DNA of 64,000 nt from Chloroflexota bacterium (GTDB lineage: Bacteria; Chloroflexota; Dehalococcoidia; Tepidiformales; Tepidiformaceae). The notes beneath the pieces are model-generated. The model searched no databases. It was not told where the DNA came from and was given only the letters and a program-made list of their open reading frames with translations. This document shows positions 50,227 through 58,943 of the stretch, one piece after another. Location of the stretch: contig JAPOQN010000065.1 in assembly GCA_026710655.1 (NCBI GenBank), positions 1 through 64,000 of the forward strand, in the 5' to 3' direction. How positions within the stretch are numbered: position 1 is the first letter of the stretch; each line of letters opens with the position of its first letter. A program made the position numbers and the translations under genes.

Positions 50227-50685
50227 CTAGACGGAGTGGCGGAGAGCGCGGGCGACCTGGCGGCCTTCCTCGCGCTCGCGGATCTTGCGTCGCTTGTCAT
50301 AACGCTTGATGCCGCGGGCGACGCCCAGCTCAACCTTGGCCATGCCCCGCTTCAGGTGCAGGTTCAGGGGGACGAGCGTGAGCCCGCGCTCATCGAGGGC
50401 GATGCGGATGCGGCGCAGCTCCTTCCTGTGGAGCAGGAGCTTGCGGTCGCGGCGCGCCTCGTGGGGCGAGTAGCCGGCGTTGTGGTACGGGGCGATGTAG
50501 GCATCGAGGAGCCAGGCCTCGCCCTTGCGGAGGCGTCCGTAGGCGCCCTGGATGTCGACCTTGCCGAGGCGGATCGACTTGATCTCGGAGCCGGTCAGGG
50601 AGAGGCCGGCCTCGTAGGTCTCGAGGATCTCGTAGTCGCGACGAGCGCGGCGGTTCTGGGCGACGATCGCCTGTCCAGCGGGCAT
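50227..50685 (-). CDS. smpB: SsrA-binding protein SmpB
   Basis: A 152-residue SmpB. Typical motifs: NRRARRDYEILETYEAGLSLTGSEIKSIR, DAYIAPYHNAGY, RDRKLLLHRKEL and the basic C-terminal tail (KRYDKRRKIREREE) that enters the mRNA channel. Required for tmRNA function. It is 60 bp upstream of the tmRNA on the same strand, so the two are probably co-transcribed. Confidence 0.97.
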   Translation of the reverse strand: MPAGQAIVAQNRRARRDYEILETYEAGLSLTGSEIKSIRLGKVDIQGAYGRLRKGEAWLLDAYIAPYHNAGYSPHEARRDRKLLLHRKELRRIRIALDERGLTLVPLNLHLKRGMAKVELGVARGIKRYDKRRKIREREEGRQVARALRHSV

Positions 50686-50731
50686 GGCTCCAGTCTCGCA
50701 CGGGGCGGGGCGGGGCCCAACCTGGGCGCGG

Positions 50732-52252
50732 CTACTCGTCTTCCTCCTCGGACTGGGTGGCGTGGGGATCCTCGCGCTCGATCACATTCGGGCGCTCGAC
50801 GTCCCCTTCTTCCTCGTCCTCGACACGCTCGGGGGGCGGCGGCGGCTCGATGCCGCGGAGGATGTCGATGGCGGCGAACACCTGGAGGTCGCCGTAGTCG
50901 ATGTAATCGTCGCCGGTGAGATTGAGCTCGAAGTCGGGGCTCACACCGAGGCCTTCAATGGCCTGCCCGTCGGGACGGAGCCAGCGGCCGATCGTGACGT
51001 ACAGGGCGCCGCAGCCGATCTCTTCAGGGGCGCCGCACTTGGTGAGCGGGTGCAGCTGGTTGACGGTGCCCTTGCCGAAGGAGCGCGTGCCGACGATGAC
51101 GGCGCGGCCGTTATCGACGAGGGCGGCTGCGAGCACCTCGGCGCCGCTGGCGCTGGCATCGTCCTGGAGGACGACGATCGGGACGGAGGTGGCGACGCCG
51201 CCCTCGCGTGCGCCGAAGGTGCGCACTTCTCCGTCGGCATCGATCTCGCTGAGGATTGCGCCGCCGTTGAGGAACTCGTCCGTCACCTCGACGGTCTGGC
51301 GGAGGAGGCCGCCGGGGTTGGAGCGAACGTCGACGATGAGCCCGATGTACTGGCCGCTGTCGGCGTCGGCGAGGGCGGAGCGCAGCTCCTCGGGCGTGTT
51401 GGAGTGGAACTGGGAGATGTTGATGTAGAGGATGTCGTCCACGAGGTTGCCGTCGCGGTCGACGAGGTTGGGGCCGGTCTCACCGGGGATGAGCTCGAGG
51501 CGCGGTTCGGTGAAGACGCTCTGGATGCGGATCTGCCCGCGCACGATCGTGATGTCCTCGATCTCGGGCGGCGAGCCACCGGTGGCGAGGTCGGTGTGCT
51601 GCACGGTGAGGACGACCTCGGTGCCGCGAGGGCCACGGATGCGCTGCACGGCCTGCTGGTCGGTCCAGCCGTCGGTGGACTCGCCGTCGACGGCGAGGAT
51701 GATGTCGCCGGCGCGGATGCCGGCCTCCTCGGCCGGCGAGCCGCGGAAGGGGCTCACGATCTGGATGGCGCCGGAGCGATCGGTGACGGTCGCGCCGATG
51801 CCTTCGTAGGTGGACTCGATCTGGCCGGTACCGAGGGCGAGGTCGCCGGGGCTGAGGTACTCGGTGTACGGGTCGTTGAGCGAGTCGATGGCGCCCCGGA
51901 TGGCGGCATCGAGGAAGGTGCGCTCGTCGAGAATCTCCTTGTCGACGAACTCCTCCTGTAGGACCTCGAAGGTCTCTTCGAGGATGGAGGCGCCCACGGC
52001 AAGCTGGGAGCGTTCGCCCGCTTCTTCCTGGGCCTGCGCCTGGGTGGCGGCGTCCTGGCGGGCCGGTTCGCCCTCGCTGGCGGGCTCGGTGACGATGCGA
52101 ACCTCGTCTTCGCTGACGAGGTCGTTGACGCCGTAGCCAAGACCGAACATAAGAAGGAGGCCGGCGACGGCCATCAGGGCGACGGCGAATGTGCGAAAGC
52201 CACCTCCGCCGCGTGAATCGGTGGATACAGGTTCCTGAGACGGATCCATCAA
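50732..52252 (-). CDS. C-terminal processing protease (CtpA/S41 family)
   Basis: A 506-residue membrane-anchored S41 serine peptidase. One N-terminal TM helix (about 20-44), a PDZ domain (ATVTDRSGAIQIVSPF, AGIRAGDIILAVDG), then the catalytic domain: YINISQF, IVDVRSNPGG, DDASASGAEVLAAAL with the nucleophile Ser, and TRSFGKGTVN with the Lys of the dyad. The C-terminus is acidic and Pro-rich. The start is M at 52252 or 52249. Acts outside the cytoplasmic membrane in envelope protein processing. Confidence 0.94.
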   Translation of the reverse strand: MMDPSQEPVSTDSRGGGGFRTFAVALMAVAGLLLMFGLGYGVNDLVSEDEVRIVTEPASEGEPARQDAATQAQAQEEAGERSQLAVGASILEETFEVLQEEFVDKEILDERTFLDAAIRGAIDSLNDPYTEYLSPGDLALGTGQIESTYEGIGATVTDRSGAIQIVSPFRGSPAEEAGIRAGDIILAVDGESTDGWTDQQAVQRIRGPRGTEVVLTVQHTDLATGGSPPEIEDITIVRGQIRIQSVFTEPRLELIPGETGPNLVDRDGNLVDDILYINISQFHSNTPEELRSALADADSGQYIGLIVDVRSNPGGLLRQTVEVTDEFLNGGAILSEIDADGEVRTFGAREGGVATSVPIVVLQDDASASGAEVLAAALVDNGRAVIVGTRSFGKGTVNQLHPLTKCGAPEEIGCGALYVTIGRWLRPDGQAIEGLGVSPDFELNLTGDDYIDYGDLQVFAAIDILRGIEPPPPPERVEDEEEGDVERPNVIEREDPHATQSEEEDE

Positions 52253-52343
52253 GCTGCTCCGGGTGGCCTGCTGGGCCTGCGTTCGAGTGTAGGTGTGGGT
52301 GTGGCGGGCGGCAACGCGGACCGCCTTTCCCCTTTATCGAGCC

Positions 52344-53513
52344 TTATAGAGCGGCGGGCGGCGGGAAGAAGCCGATACCGGCCTCGCCGATACGCTCGAT
52401 GGGAGCGCCCCGCTCGGGGCGCCAGCAGAGGATGGCGTCGTGGGAGCCGTCGCCGAAGGCAGCGGCGGGGGAGTCGGTGAGGAGGCGGCCGCCGGCCAGG
52501 AAGACGGAGCCGTCGGGCGCCCAGAGGCGGTGGGAGTGGGCGTACTGGTCGAAGAACCCCGCCATGGTCTGGAAGTCGGAGGAGGGGAGGAAGGGGGAGC
52601 TCGCACCGAGGAACTCGCCCGCGGCCGTGCGCGCGTGCAGGGATACGGTGGAGTCGCCGGTGGTGGAGGGCACGACGAAAGCGAGCTTCTCGCCGGCGGG
52701 ATCCCAGAAGATGCTCGCAAAGGGGCGCTTCAGGAGGAGCCGGGGCTCGGCGCCGGCGGCGAGGTCGATCGCCCAGAGCTCGTCGAAGGCGCCGGATGCG
52801 GGATGGGTGGTGACGGCGACCGTGAGGGTGCGCGTGCCGGGGCGGAAGGCGAGGGCGACTCCACCGGGCAGCTCGTGGACCGCTTCCGTCTTCCCGGCGG
52901 GGCCGCTGGCGACCTTCACGACCACGCCGTCGCCCGTGCCGTCGGGGGTGGCGAAGGCGAGGAGCTCGCCGTCGTCGCTGAAGGCGGGGGTGCGGAAGCC
53001 GCGGGCGTCGGCGGAGATGGGGCGGGAGGCGCGCGCCTCGGCGAGCTCGAGGACGGAGAGGTTGACGCCCGCGTGGACGGCCAGCCGTCTGCCATCGGGC
53101 GACCAGGCAAGGAAGAGCGGCGCGCCGGTCTGGATGGGGTCGGCGATGAGGGGGCCGTCCGCCTCGCTCAGGTAGAGGGTGAGGCCGGCGCTTCCGGTGG
53201 CGACAAGCGCAAGCAGGTCACCTCCCGGCGACCAGAGGGCGTAGTGGGGCACGTTGGGTGCGATGACGGCGTCGCCAAGGGGACTCTCGTAGAGAGTGCG
53301 CAGGTGGTTGCCCTCGAGGTCGAGCATCTCGATGGCGCTGCGTTGTTGCTTGCCCTCCTCGACGACGACGGAAAGGGTGACGGCGTCGTGGCCCGGCCGC
53401 CAGGCCGGCCAGAAGCCGGCGCGCGCGAGGGGCGCGGCGCGCCAGCCGTCCGCGTCGGGGCGGAGGAGCGTGACGGCCTTGCCGGGCTCGGCAGCGATGA
53501 TGGGTGCAGGCAC
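52344..53513 (-). CDS. Beta-propeller protein (TolB/WD40-like), cytoplasmic
   Basis: A 389-residue protein built from repeated blades ending in WSPDG/WDPAG-type motifs: AWRPG, LWSPGGDLLAL, AWSPDGRRLAV, FSDDGELLAF, AFRPGTRTLTV, WDPAGEKLAFV and APDGSVFLAG, about seven in all. No signal peptide or catalytic domain is visible, so a protein-protein interaction or scaffold role is likely. A palindrome (53632-53646) lies 120 bp upstream. Confidence 0.8.
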   Translation of the reverse strand: MPAPIIAAEPGKAVTLLRPDADGWRAAPLARAGFWPAWRPGHDAVTLSVVVEEGKQQRSAIEMLDLEGNHLRTLYESPLGDAVIAPNVPHYALWSPGGDLLALVATGSAGLTLYLSEADGPLIADPIQTGAPLFLAWSPDGRRLAVHAGVNLSVLELAEARASRPISADARGFRTPAFSDDGELLAFATPDGTGDGVVVKVASGPAGKTEAVHELPGGVALAFRPGTRTLTVAVTTHPASGAFDELWAIDLAAGAEPRLLLKRPFASIFWDPAGEKLAFVVPSTTGDSTVSLHARTAAGEFLGASSPFLPSSDFQTMAGFFDQYAHSHRLWAPDGSVFLAGGRLLTDSPAAAFGDGSHDAILCWRPERGAPIERIGEAGIGFFPPPAAL

Positions 53514-53631
53514 GATCGGGGTTCCTCGGGCGGATTGTAGGGGATGGGGCGTCTGGGGCAGGGGAAGAGGGGTCGAGAGGGGGCCTGGGAGCGGTAGCTG
53601 CCTGGTCGCAGATTAACTTCGCACTATTCCA

Positions 53632-53646
53632 GTTATGTATGATAAC
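53632..53646. promoter_or_regulatory. Inverted repeat upstream of the beta-propeller gene
   Basis: GTTAT-GTATG-ATAAC is a perfect 5-bp inverted repeat in a locally AT-rich stretch, between the beta-propeller gene and the stop of the unknown gene at 53701. It may be an operator or a promoter element. Confidence 0.35.
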
Positions 53647-53700
53647 GCGGGGTGGGTAGGCAGCAGGGGGCGCCTCGGGGCCACCGTCGGGCAGCCCAAG

Positions 53701-53955
53701 CTAGGAGCCACGGTGGTGCTCCAGCCGGTCGAGGAACCGCTGCTCCCAGTACCGGACGATCCCCCGAAGGTCGGTTGGAGGTGGTTCGACGCCTTCACGG
53801 AGGTAGCCCGGGAGTTCCTCTTCCAGGAACTCCTCAAACGCCTTCCCCAGTCGCAGGAGAACTGGAGGGTCAAGCGTCCTGACGAGCGCCTTCGCAAGAG
53901 TGCCCAGAAAGATGTCCTGAGCACTCTCAAGCGTCTCGCGAATGTCCTCAGGCAT
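53701..53955 (-). CDS. Small acidic helical protein of unknown function
   Basis: An 84-residue protein: MPEDIRETLESAQDIFLGTLAKAL, then LGKAFEEFLEEELPGYLREG and a C-terminal EQRFLDRLEHH. Helical, acidic, no recognised family. ATG at 53955 follows GGAGGG by 8 bp and overlaps the preceding gene's stop by 8 bp, so it is coupled to it. Confidence 0.6.
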   Translation of the reverse strand: MPEDIRETLESAQDIFLGTLAKALVRTLDPPVLLRLGKAFEEFLEEELPGYLREGVEPPPTDLRGIVRYWEQRFLDRLEHHRGS

Positions 53956-54649
53956 CGCCTTCACCCTCCAACGCCGTGGGCGCTACCGAGTAAGAGCCCA
54001 GACCCCCCGCTTCAGACTCCCTTAGGGCTTCCCCTCTCGCCAGTTCGCCCGACAGGAATGCGCCATCACGCTTGCGTCTGGATCGGGCGCCGTTTGCCGG
54101 CGGAAGCAACCGCCCGAGACACCTGCTGAACGCGTGGTGAGGAAAGTGGTCGTAGTAGTGGCGGCCGCAAAGACACATATCAGGGGCGATATATGCCCCA
54201 CTTGTGCAAGCGAGGCGAGAGGCATAGTGCTCCACGCTCCAGTCTCTATCAGCCGACCGTCCACCTCGAACCGTCATGCCAAATACTGCCCCAGGATGCA
54301 ACTTGAACGAGATGCCGTACTTGTCGTAAACCACTTCTTCTGCGATATCGTTCTGAAATAGTTCGTTTGTCGCCTTCCAGAATACGCTCAACATTGGGGA
54401 CGTCCAGCAATCGGGGTGGCGCAGCCGATACTCATCTGCGGTCTTCGCAAGATGGGAAAGATTGACCATTTGGAACTGCCGTTCCCTAATCCAGCGCATT
54501 CTCCGCCTGTGTGTTATGTGGCGCTTACACGAACGTGCCTGCGAGCCTGCCCAGCGCCACGCCATCAGCATGTGAGGCCAGGCACGATTGCCCAGAAACA
54601 CTATGAAGAGCACCAGCAACGTCGTTATCAGGGCCTGGAGATCAATCAT
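53948..54649 (-). CDS. Membrane-anchored protein of unknown function
   Basis: A 233-residue protein with an N-terminal hydrophobic anchor (about residues 4-30, LITTLLVLFIVFLGNRAWPHML), then a cytoplasmic Arg/His-rich region (RHITHRRRMRWIRERQ) and a C-terminal part with Cys/His-rich segments (MCLCGRHYYDHFPHHAF, SRCLGRL). No family recognised. GAGGAA precedes the ATG at 54649. Sequence composition is less G+C-rich than the flanks, which suggests transfer or fast evolution. It overlaps the small downstream gene. The Cys/His cluster might bind metal. Confidence 0.6.
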   Translation of the reverse strand: MIDLQALITTLLVLFIVFLGNRAWPHMLMAWRWAGSQARSCKRHITHRRRMRWIRERQFQMVNLSHLAKTADEYRLRHPDCWTSPMLSVFWKATNELFQNDIAEEVVYDKYGISFKLHPGAVFGMTVRGGRSADRDWSVEHYASRLACTSGAYIAPDMCLCGRHYYDHFPHHAFSRCLGRLLPPANGARSRRKRDGAFLSGELARGEALRESEAGGLGSYSVAPTALEGEGDA

Positions 54650-54940
54650 CGTTGGTTCCTCTTCCAGCCCAGTGCCGGTTGGTGCCAGCCGCGTCCTGGG
54701 GACATCGCACGCCCTTCCATCGATCGTACCAGTTGGCCCCCAACTTTGGCTTAGGCGAGTAGGCAGCCCAACCCTTAACGCCCACCCGCGCTCACGCACG
54801 TGACGCGGCGCAACCACGCACGCGCGCAGGACACTTCTGGCCGTGCCACCGCACAGCATGGTGACTCTCCCCGAACCTTTACTTTTCGCCGCCCCTCCTT
54901 GACCTAGGCTAGGATCACAGACCATCTGCGGGGAGGACAC

Positions 54941-55603
54941 ATGCGAGTCCTGGTTGTGGAAGACGAACAGTCCCTGGCTTCCGCGCTCGATCGCGGGCTG
55001 AGCAAGCTCGGCTACGCGGTCGACGTGGCCTACGACGGGGCGGAAGCCCTCGATAAGGCGGGAGGCGCCTCCTACGACGTCATCTGCCTGGACCTGAACC
55101 TGCCACGGGTCGACGGCATCGAGGTGTGCCGCCGGCTGCGGGCGGACCAGTTCGGCGGCGGTATCATTATGTTGACCGCCCGCAGCGGCATCCGCGAGCG
55201 CGTCGAGGGCCTGGACGAGGGCGCCGACGACTACCTCGTGAAGCCGTTCGCCTTTAGCGAGCTGGCGGCTCGCATCCGGGCCGTCTCGAGGCGCGAGGGC
55301 TCGCCGCTCGACCCGGTGCTGTCCACGCGCGGGCTGGAGCTCGACCCGAACACGAACATGGTGCGGCGGGACGGGGTCTCCATCCACCTGACGCCCAAGG
55401 AGTTCGAGCTCCTCTACTACCTGGCGAAGCACGAGGGTCGGGCGATCCCCCAGGAAGAGCTGATCGAGCGCATCTGGGACGAGCGCATGAACCCCTTCAC
55501 GCAGACCGTGAAGGTGCACATGAACAACCTGCGCCGCAAGCTGAACGACGGCTTCGACCAGGCGATGATCACCACCATCCGGGGGAAGGGCTACGTCCTT
55601 TAG
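54941..55603 (+). CDS. OmpR/PhoB-family response regulator
   Basis: A 220-residue regulator: receiver (VVEDEQ acidic pocket, Asp51 in CLDLNLP, TAR, DDYLVKPF with the normal Lys) and winged helix (LELDPNTNMVRRDG, LTPKEFELLYYL, VKVHMNNLRRKL, IRGKGYVL). ATG at 54941 follows GGGGAGG. The sensor kinase follows directly. Target genes are unknown. Confidence 0.95.
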   Translation: MRVLVVEDEQSLASALDRGLSKLGYAVDVAYDGAEALDKAGGASYDVICLDLNLPRVDGIEVCRRLRADQFGGGIIMLTARSGIRERVEGLDEGADDYLVKPFAFSELAARIRAVSRREGSPLDPVLSTRGLELDPNTNMVRRDGVSIHLTPKEFELLYYLAKHEGRAIPQEELIERIWDERMNPFTQTVKVHMNNLRRKLNDGFDQAMITTIRGKGYVL

Positions 55604-55610
55604 GCCGCAA

Positions 55611-56840
55611 CTGCCGCCGGTTGTCAGGACGGTCCGCTTCCGGCTGACGGTCTGGTATTCGACGCTCCTGCTGATCCTGGGGCTGGCATTCATCCTGTTC
55701 CTGAACATCGCCGCCCGCATCGATGAGCCAGACGACACCGCGATCATGGAGGGGATGGGTCTGGACGAGGCCCAGTGGCAGACAGCGGGCGTGGAGTCGG
55801 GCGGCGAGGAGGTGGCGGGCATGCCCGCCATGACCCCCGCGCGGCTGGTGGAGGAAGCGGGTGACGAATTCCAGGAGGAGAACCTGGACCGGCTGCGGAC
55901 GTGGTCGATCGTGGCCGGTTTCGGGCTGGCCATCATCTCCGGGTTCGGGGGGTTCGCCCTCTCGGGCATCATCCTGCGGCCGATGCGCGACATCACGGAG
56001 GTCGCCTCCGAGATCAGCGCGACCAACCTCTCGCAGCGCATCAACCACGAAGGTCCGGACGACGAGCTGAAGCAGCTGGCCGACACCTTCGACTCGATGA
56101 TCGAGCGCATCGAGCGGGGGTTCGAGGCGCAACGGCGGTTCGTACAGGACGCCTCGCACGAGCTGCGCACGCCGCTCGCGGCCATCCGCACCAATATCGA
56201 GGTGGCGGAGATGGCGAGCGAAACCGAGAACGACGAGCAGCGGGCCCTGCTGGAGACGGTCAAGGGCCAGACCGAGCGTCTGACCCGGCTGAGCGAGGAC
56301 CTGCTGCTGCTGACGGCCCCGCAGGCCTCGCTGCCGGTGGAAACGGTCAACCCGGGCGAGCTGGTGGGGATGGCGCTGGAGGAGCTGCAGCCCCTGGCGG
56401 AGCGGGCCAATGTGGCGCTCCGCACGAAAGCGCGGAGCGCCTGCGAGGCGCTCGGCAGCACCGACCTGCTCTACCGGTGCGTGCTCAACCTGGTCGACAA
56501 CGCCGTGAAGCACACGGGCGAAGGCGCCTCGGTGGCGGTCGACAGCGGGTGTGACGGGGAGCGCGTCTGGATCCGGGTGAAGGACACGGGCCCGGGCATC
56601 CCGCCGGAGGACCTGGCGCACGTATTCGAGCGCTTCTACCGGGTGGATCGGAGCCGGGTGCGGGGGCGGGGCGGATCGGGGCTGGGGCTGGCCATCGTGC
56701 GGGAGCTGATGGACCTGATGGGAGGTTCGGTCGATGTCCTGTCCACGCCCGGCGAGGGGGCGACGTTCACGCTTCACCTGGCGCACGCCAACGCCACGAA
56801 CGGGGCCGGACCCCACCACACAGGGAGTTTTGCGCCTTAA
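55611..56840 (+). CDS. Sensor histidine kinase with no conventional start codon for its first helix
   Basis: The kinase domain is normal: HAMP (IILRPMRDITEVASE), H-box ASHELRTPLAAIRTN, N-box NLVDNAVKHT, GPGIPPEDLAHVFERFYR and GSGLGLAIVRELM. Upstream of the first ATG (55746) the same frame encodes RTVRFRLTVWYSTLLLILGLAF, an obvious first TM helix, yet between the in-frame stop at 55566 and 55746 there is no ATG, GTG or TTG. The best start is CTG at 55611, 8 bp after the regulator's stop; AGG lies about 6 bp upstream. The segment given here assumes that start. The TM helices sit at about 14-36 and 95-117. Confidence 0.85.
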   Translation: MPPVVRTVRFRLTVWYSTLLLILGLAFILFLNIAARIDEPDDTAIMEGMGLDEAQWQTAGVESGGEEVAGMPAMTPARLVEEAGDEFQEENLDRLRTWSIVAGFGLAIISGFGGFALSGIILRPMRDITEVASEISATNLSQRINHEGPDDELKQLADTFDSMIERIERGFEAQRRFVQDASHELRTPLAAIRTNIEVAEMASETENDEQRALLETVKGQTERLTRLSEDLLLLTAPQASLPVETVNPGELVGMALEELQPLAERANVALRTKARSACEALGSTDLLYRCVLNLVDNAVKHTGEGASVAVDSGCDGERVWIRVKDTGPGIPPEDLAHVFERFYRVDRSRVRGRGGSGLGLAIVRELMDLMGGSVDVLSTPGEGATFTLHLAHANATNGAGPHHTGSFAP

Positions 56841-56847
56841 CCTTTCC

Positions 56848-56877
56848 TTGACCTTTTGCCTCCGGCTCGCGTATATG
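56848..56877 (+). promoter_or_regulatory. Sigma70-type promoter of dxs
   Basis: TTGACC (56848-56853) and TATATG (56872-56877) are separated by 18 bp. Transcription should start near 56885, giving a 5' leader of about 90 nt. Confidence 0.6.
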
Positions 56878-56898
56878 TCCCGGGACACCATCCACGCC

Positions 56899-56916
56899 GG
56901 GCGCCGGTAAGCGCCC
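56899..56916 (+). promoter_or_regulatory. Stem-loop in the dxs leader
   Basis: GGGCGC-CGGTAA-GCGCCC forms a perfect 6-bp stem, followed by the palindrome GGCTGCAGCC at 56931-56940. They lie between the promoter and AAGGAGG of dxs. A control element is possible, but no known riboswitch consensus was recognised. Confidence 0.4.
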
Positions 56917-56977
56917 TGACTGCGGTAAAAGGCTGCAGCCGCTTCACTCTCTCCACAGGGTTACAAGGAGGCTTCCG

Positions 56978-58918
56978 ATGAGCCTTTTGCTTGACAAGAT
57001 CGACTCCCCCGAAGACCTCCGCGCCCTCTCGTCCAGCGAGCTCGAACAGCTCGCCGGGGAGATTCGCGATGAGCTCGTCAATACGATCCAGGGGATCGGC
57101 GGCGGGGGACACCTCGCCTCGAATCTCGGGGTCGTGGAGCTGACGCTCGCACTGCACCGGCAGTTCGATTCGCCGAAGGACCGGATGCTCTGGGACGTGA
57201 GCCACCAGGTGTACGTCCACAAGATGGTGACCGGGCGCCGCGGGCAGATGGACACGATCCGCCAGTACGAGGGCCTCTCGGGGTTCGCGGACCGAAACGA
57301 GAGCCCGCACGACCTCTTCGGCGCAGGCCACGCGGGCACGTCGATCTCGGCGGCCACGGGCATGGCGGCGGCGCGCGACCTGCGCGGCGAGGACCACCAC
57401 GTCATCGCGGTCATCGGCGACGGCGCCATGACGGCGGGGATGGCCTTCGAGGGCCTGAACCACGCCGGCCACCTGGGCACGAACCTGATCGTCATCCTGA
57501 ACGACAACTCCATGTCGATCTCGCCGAACGTGGGGGCGCTCAGCCGCAACGTGAACAAGCTGCGGATCGAGCCGCACTACCGGCGCGTCAAGCAGGAGAT
57601 CGAGGGGCGTATCGACGGACTGGTCGAGCAGTTCCCCATCGGGCGCAACCTGGCGAGGGACGTCTGGCAGGGGGCGCAGCGCGTGCAGTCGAGCATGCGC
57701 GACCTGATCGTGCCGGCGAGCTTCTGGGAGCAGTTCGGCTTCGACTACTACGGTCCCATCGACGGACACAACCTGGGCGAGCTGGAAGCGACGCTCGCCG
57801 CCGTGAAGAAGGTGCGGGGCAAGCCCGTGCTGCTCCACATCCTGACGGAGAAGGGGCACGGCATCCCGGAGGCGGCGGCGGACCCGGTGCAGAGCCACAG
57901 CGGCACCTTCTGGTTGAAGGAGGCGCCCGCCCCCGACGCTCCGAAGGCGCCTCCCACCTACAGCAAGGTGTTCGCGCAGGCGGTGAGCGAGCTGATCGAG
58001 CAGGATCCGCGCGTGGTGGCCATCACCGCGGCGATGCTCGAAGGCACGGGTCTGGCGGCCACGCAGAAGAAACACCCCGAACGCGTCTTCGATGTCGGCA
58101 TCGCCGAGCAGCACGGGGTTACGTTCGCGGCGGGACTCGCGACGCAGGGGATGCGCCCCATCGCGGCCATCTACTCGACCTTCCTGCAGCGCGGCTTCGA
58201 CTCGATCGTTCACGACATCGTGGTGCAGAAGCTGCCCGTGATCTTCGCGCTCGACCGCGCGGGGTTCGTTGGCGACGACGGCAAGACGCACCAGGGCTTC
58301 ATCGATACGTCCTACATGCGCTGCCTGCCGAACATGGTCGTGAGCGCGCCCAAGGACGAGGCGGAGCTGCGCGACCTGCTCTTCACGGCAGTGGCGCACA
58401 ACATGCCGTTCTCGGTGCGGTACCCGCGCGGGGCCGGCCCGGGGGCTCCCACGGACCAGCCTATGAAGAAGATTCCCGTGGGCCAGTCGGAGTTGCTGCG
58501 CGACGGGAGCGACGTCACCCTGATCGGGTTCGGGGCGTCGGTCATCGAATGCGTGAAGGCGGGGGACCTGCTGGCGTCGGAGGGTATCGACGCGCGTGTC
58601 ATCAATGCGCGCTTCGCGAAGCCGCTCGACGAGGAAGCGATCCTCGCGGCCGCGCGCGAGACGGGCGGCATCATCACGGCTGAGGAGAACGTCCGCGCGG
58701 GCGGCTTCGGCGAGGCCGTGCTGACGGTCCTCGCGGACAACGGGGTCTCCGACTCGCTCCTGCTGAACCTGACGATGCCGGACGACATCGTCGATCACGG
58801 TCCGCAGAAGGTGTACCGCGGGGTGTACGACCTCGACGGCGACGGCATCGCCCGCCGGACGATCGAAGTCCTGAAGGACCGGGGAGCGCTGCGCAAGGAG
58901 AGCCTCGCCACCGCCTGA
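56978..58918 (+). CDS. dxs: 1-deoxy-D-xylulose-5-phosphate synthase
   Basis: A 646-residue TPP-dependent transketolase family enzyme condensing pyruvate and glyceraldehyde-3-phosphate, first step of the MEP pathway. GHLASNLGVVELT, DVSHQVYVHKM, GHAGTSISAATGMA, the TPP motif GDGAMTAGMAFEGLNHAG (ending NDNSMS) and, in the C-terminal half, DVGIAEQHGVTFAAGLA, DRAGFVGDDG and RYPRGAG. Full-length, slightly longer than E. coli Dxs (620). AAGGAGG 5 bp before the ATG at 56978. Precedes the polyprenyl synthase by 25 bp. Confidence 0.97.
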   Translation: MSLLLDKIDSPEDLRALSSSELEQLAGEIRDELVNTIQGIGGGGHLASNLGVVELTLALHRQFDSPKDRMLWDVSHQVYVHKMVTGRRGQMDTIRQYEGLSGFADRNESPHDLFGAGHAGTSISAATGMAAARDLRGEDHHVIAVIGDGAMTAGMAFEGLNHAGHLGTNLIVILNDNSMSISPNVGALSRNVNKLRIEPHYRRVKQEIEGRIDGLVEQFPIGRNLARDVWQGAQRVQSSMRDLIVPASFWEQFGFDYYGPIDGHNLGELEATLAAVKKVRGKPVLLHILTEKGHGIPEAAADPVQSHSGTFWLKEAPAPDAPKAPPTYSKVFAQAVSELIEQDPRVVAITAAMLEGTGLAATQKKHPERVFDVGIAEQHGVTFAAGLATQGMRPIAAIYSTFLQRGFDSIVHDIVVQKLPVIFALDRAGFVGDDGKTHQGFIDTSYMRCLPNMVVSAPKDEAELRDLLFTAVAHNMPFSVRYPRGAGPGAPTDQPMKKIPVGQSELLRDGSDVTLIGFGASVIECVKAGDLLASEGIDARVINARFAKPLDEEAILAAARETGGIITAEENVRAGGFGEAVLTVLADNGVSDSLLLNLTMPDDIVDHGPQKVYRGVYDLDGDGIARRTIEVLKDRGALRKESLATA

Positions 58919-58943
58919 ACGACGGGAAGGGGAGCAAGGCCGC

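Noticed and set aside
54650-56461. Minus-strand open frame continuing from the 233-residue membrane protein across the second two-component system
   Set aside because: Only the part below 54649 behaves like a gene, with its own ribosome-binding site and membrane anchor; the rest is Ser/Arg-rich and antisense to a kinase and regulator with complete motifs.
56885-56977. TPP or other known riboswitch in the dxs leader
   Set aside because: The conserved CTGAGA and ACCTGATC-type elements of a TPP riboswitch are absent; only simple stems are present.
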